From UPXZ01 sp047973025 (GTDB lineage: Bacteria > Bacteroidota > Bacteroidia > Bacteroidales > Paludibacteraceae), in contig JBKEBE010000091.1 in NCBI GenBank assembly GCA_047973025.1, positions 1-15,642 on the forward strand: a stretch of 15,642 nucleotides of DNA, read 5' to 3'. The notes below the pieces were generated by a model. It did not search any database. It was given only the letters and a program-made list of their open reading frames with translations, and was not told the DNA's origin. Every line of letters starts with the position of its first letter. The first letter of the stretch is position 1. Shown here one piece after another: positions 15,337 through 15,642 of this stretch. Made by a program: the position numbers and the translations under genes.

Positions 15337-15642
15337 TCACTCAAGTATGATATTGTCATTGTCATTGTCATTGTCATTGTTTTCGGGTTTTCTATGGTGT
15401 TCCAGATAATTTTGTACCATTTCGTCAGTAATGTTACCAGTACTCCAAACTCCGTATCCAATTGCCCAAAAATGTCGTCCCCGGTATTTTTTACTGATGT
15501 GAGGGAACTCTTCTTGTATTCTTCTTGAAGTTCTACCTTTTAGTTTTTTAACTAAATCACTTATGGATTTGCTTGGGAGATACTCGATATGAAGGTGTAT
15601 GTGGTCTGAACTGACTACGCCTGAAAGAATTGTAACATCTTC
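15337..15642 (-). CDS. tnpA: IS200/IS605-family Y1 transposase TnpA, C-terminal part (runs off right edge)
   Basis: The minus strand is open from the right edge for 101 codons to a TGA at 15337-15339. It contains DHIHLHIEYLPSKSISDLVK, whose His-hydrophobe-His pair is the metal-binding HUH motif of single-strand transposases, then KLKGRTSRRIQEEFPHI, RGRHFWAIGYGVWSTGNIT and VQNYLEHHR, with the likely nucleophilic Tyr in QNYLEHH. This is the standard C-terminal two-thirds of a roughly 140-150-residue TnpA, which excises and inserts the element as single-stranded DNA. No tnpB/iscB gene lies between the transposase and the hairpin, so it appears to be an IS200-type element with tnpA alone, though anything upstream of the transposase is off-window. 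The C-terminus has an Asn-Asp repeat tail, encoded by a hexanucleotide repeat. Confidence 0.92.
   Translation of the reverse strand, partial: EDVTILSGVVSSDHIHLHIEYLPSKSISDLVKKLKGRTSRRIQEEFPHISKKYRGRHFWAIGYGVWSTGNITDEMVQNYLEHHRKPENNDNDNDNDNIILE
15352..15380. repeat. Hexanucleotide tandem repeat (ATTGTC)4.8
   Basis: Four full copies and one partial copy of ATTGTC on the plus strand. It lies inside the 3' end of the transposase and encodes alternating Asn-Asp on the minus strand. Since the unit is a multiple of three, copy-number change by slippage would lengthen or shorten the tail without a frameshift. Confidence 0.9.

Noticed and set aside
15289..15528. Plus-strand frame with an Ile-Val repeat (IVIVIVIVIV)
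   Set aside because: It is the reverse strand of the transposase tail; the Ile-Val run is the complement of the hexanucleotide repeat.

Overview
The window looks like chromosomal DNA of a member of the Bacteroidota, most likely the order Bacteroidales. The evidence is a large hybrid two-component system (HTCS) protein, an AddB-like nuclease/helicase subunit of the Bacteroidota type, a LolC/E-like permease of the form common in that phylum, the ligA - small unknown protein - dapA order, and the phylum's -7 promoter element (TAnnTTTG) in front of at least six genes. Base composition is moderately AT-rich and fairly uniform. I saw no rRNA, tRNA, CRISPR array, prophage or integrated element other than an IS200-type transposase end.

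Layout. Positions 1-1202 (minus): the N-terminal 400 codons of an AddB-like protein, running off the left edge. It is divergent from 1400-2543 (plus), a two-gene unit for a DUF554 membrane protein and a small four-helix membrane protein. Positions 2640-4172 (plus) hold a biotin-dependent acyl-CoA carboxylase carboxyltransferase subunit. Positions 4550-8596 (plus) hold an HTCS regulator with a periplasmic double beta-propeller, Y_Y_Y domain, membrane helix, histidine kinase, receiver and AraC domains. Positions 8662-9413 (minus) hold the remains of a secreted enzyme resembling GH57-type glycosidases: the signal peptide and N-terminus are readable, but three in-frame stops, a frame change and a probable internal deletion have inactivated it. 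Positions 9839-11083 (plus) hold the LolC/E-type permease (TTG start), 11217-13271 NAD-dependent DNA ligase, 13413-14024 a Bacteroidota-restricted unknown protein (DUF6913-like) and 14178-15059 dihydrodipicolinate synthase. Positions 15337-15642 (minus) hold the C-terminal part of an IS200/IS605 Y1 transposase, followed by a hairpin typical of the end of such an element.

How the genes relate. Most are housekeeping: DNA break repair (AddB-like), DNA ligation (LigA), lysine/diaminopimelate synthesis (DapA), lipoprotein export or envelope work (permease) and carboxylation of short-chain acyl-CoA. The accessory part is the HTCS and the dead glycosidase beside it. Regulators of this class normally sit next to the polysaccharide-utilisation genes they control. 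Here no SusC/SusD pair is present and the only carbohydrate-type neighbour is dead, so the HTCS may be an orphan.

I did not find a clearly new biological system. The parts most worth checking are the decayed gene beside an intact HTCS, an unexplained 13-bp perfect palindrome after dapA, and the repeat-encoded Asn-Asp tail of the IS200 transposase.
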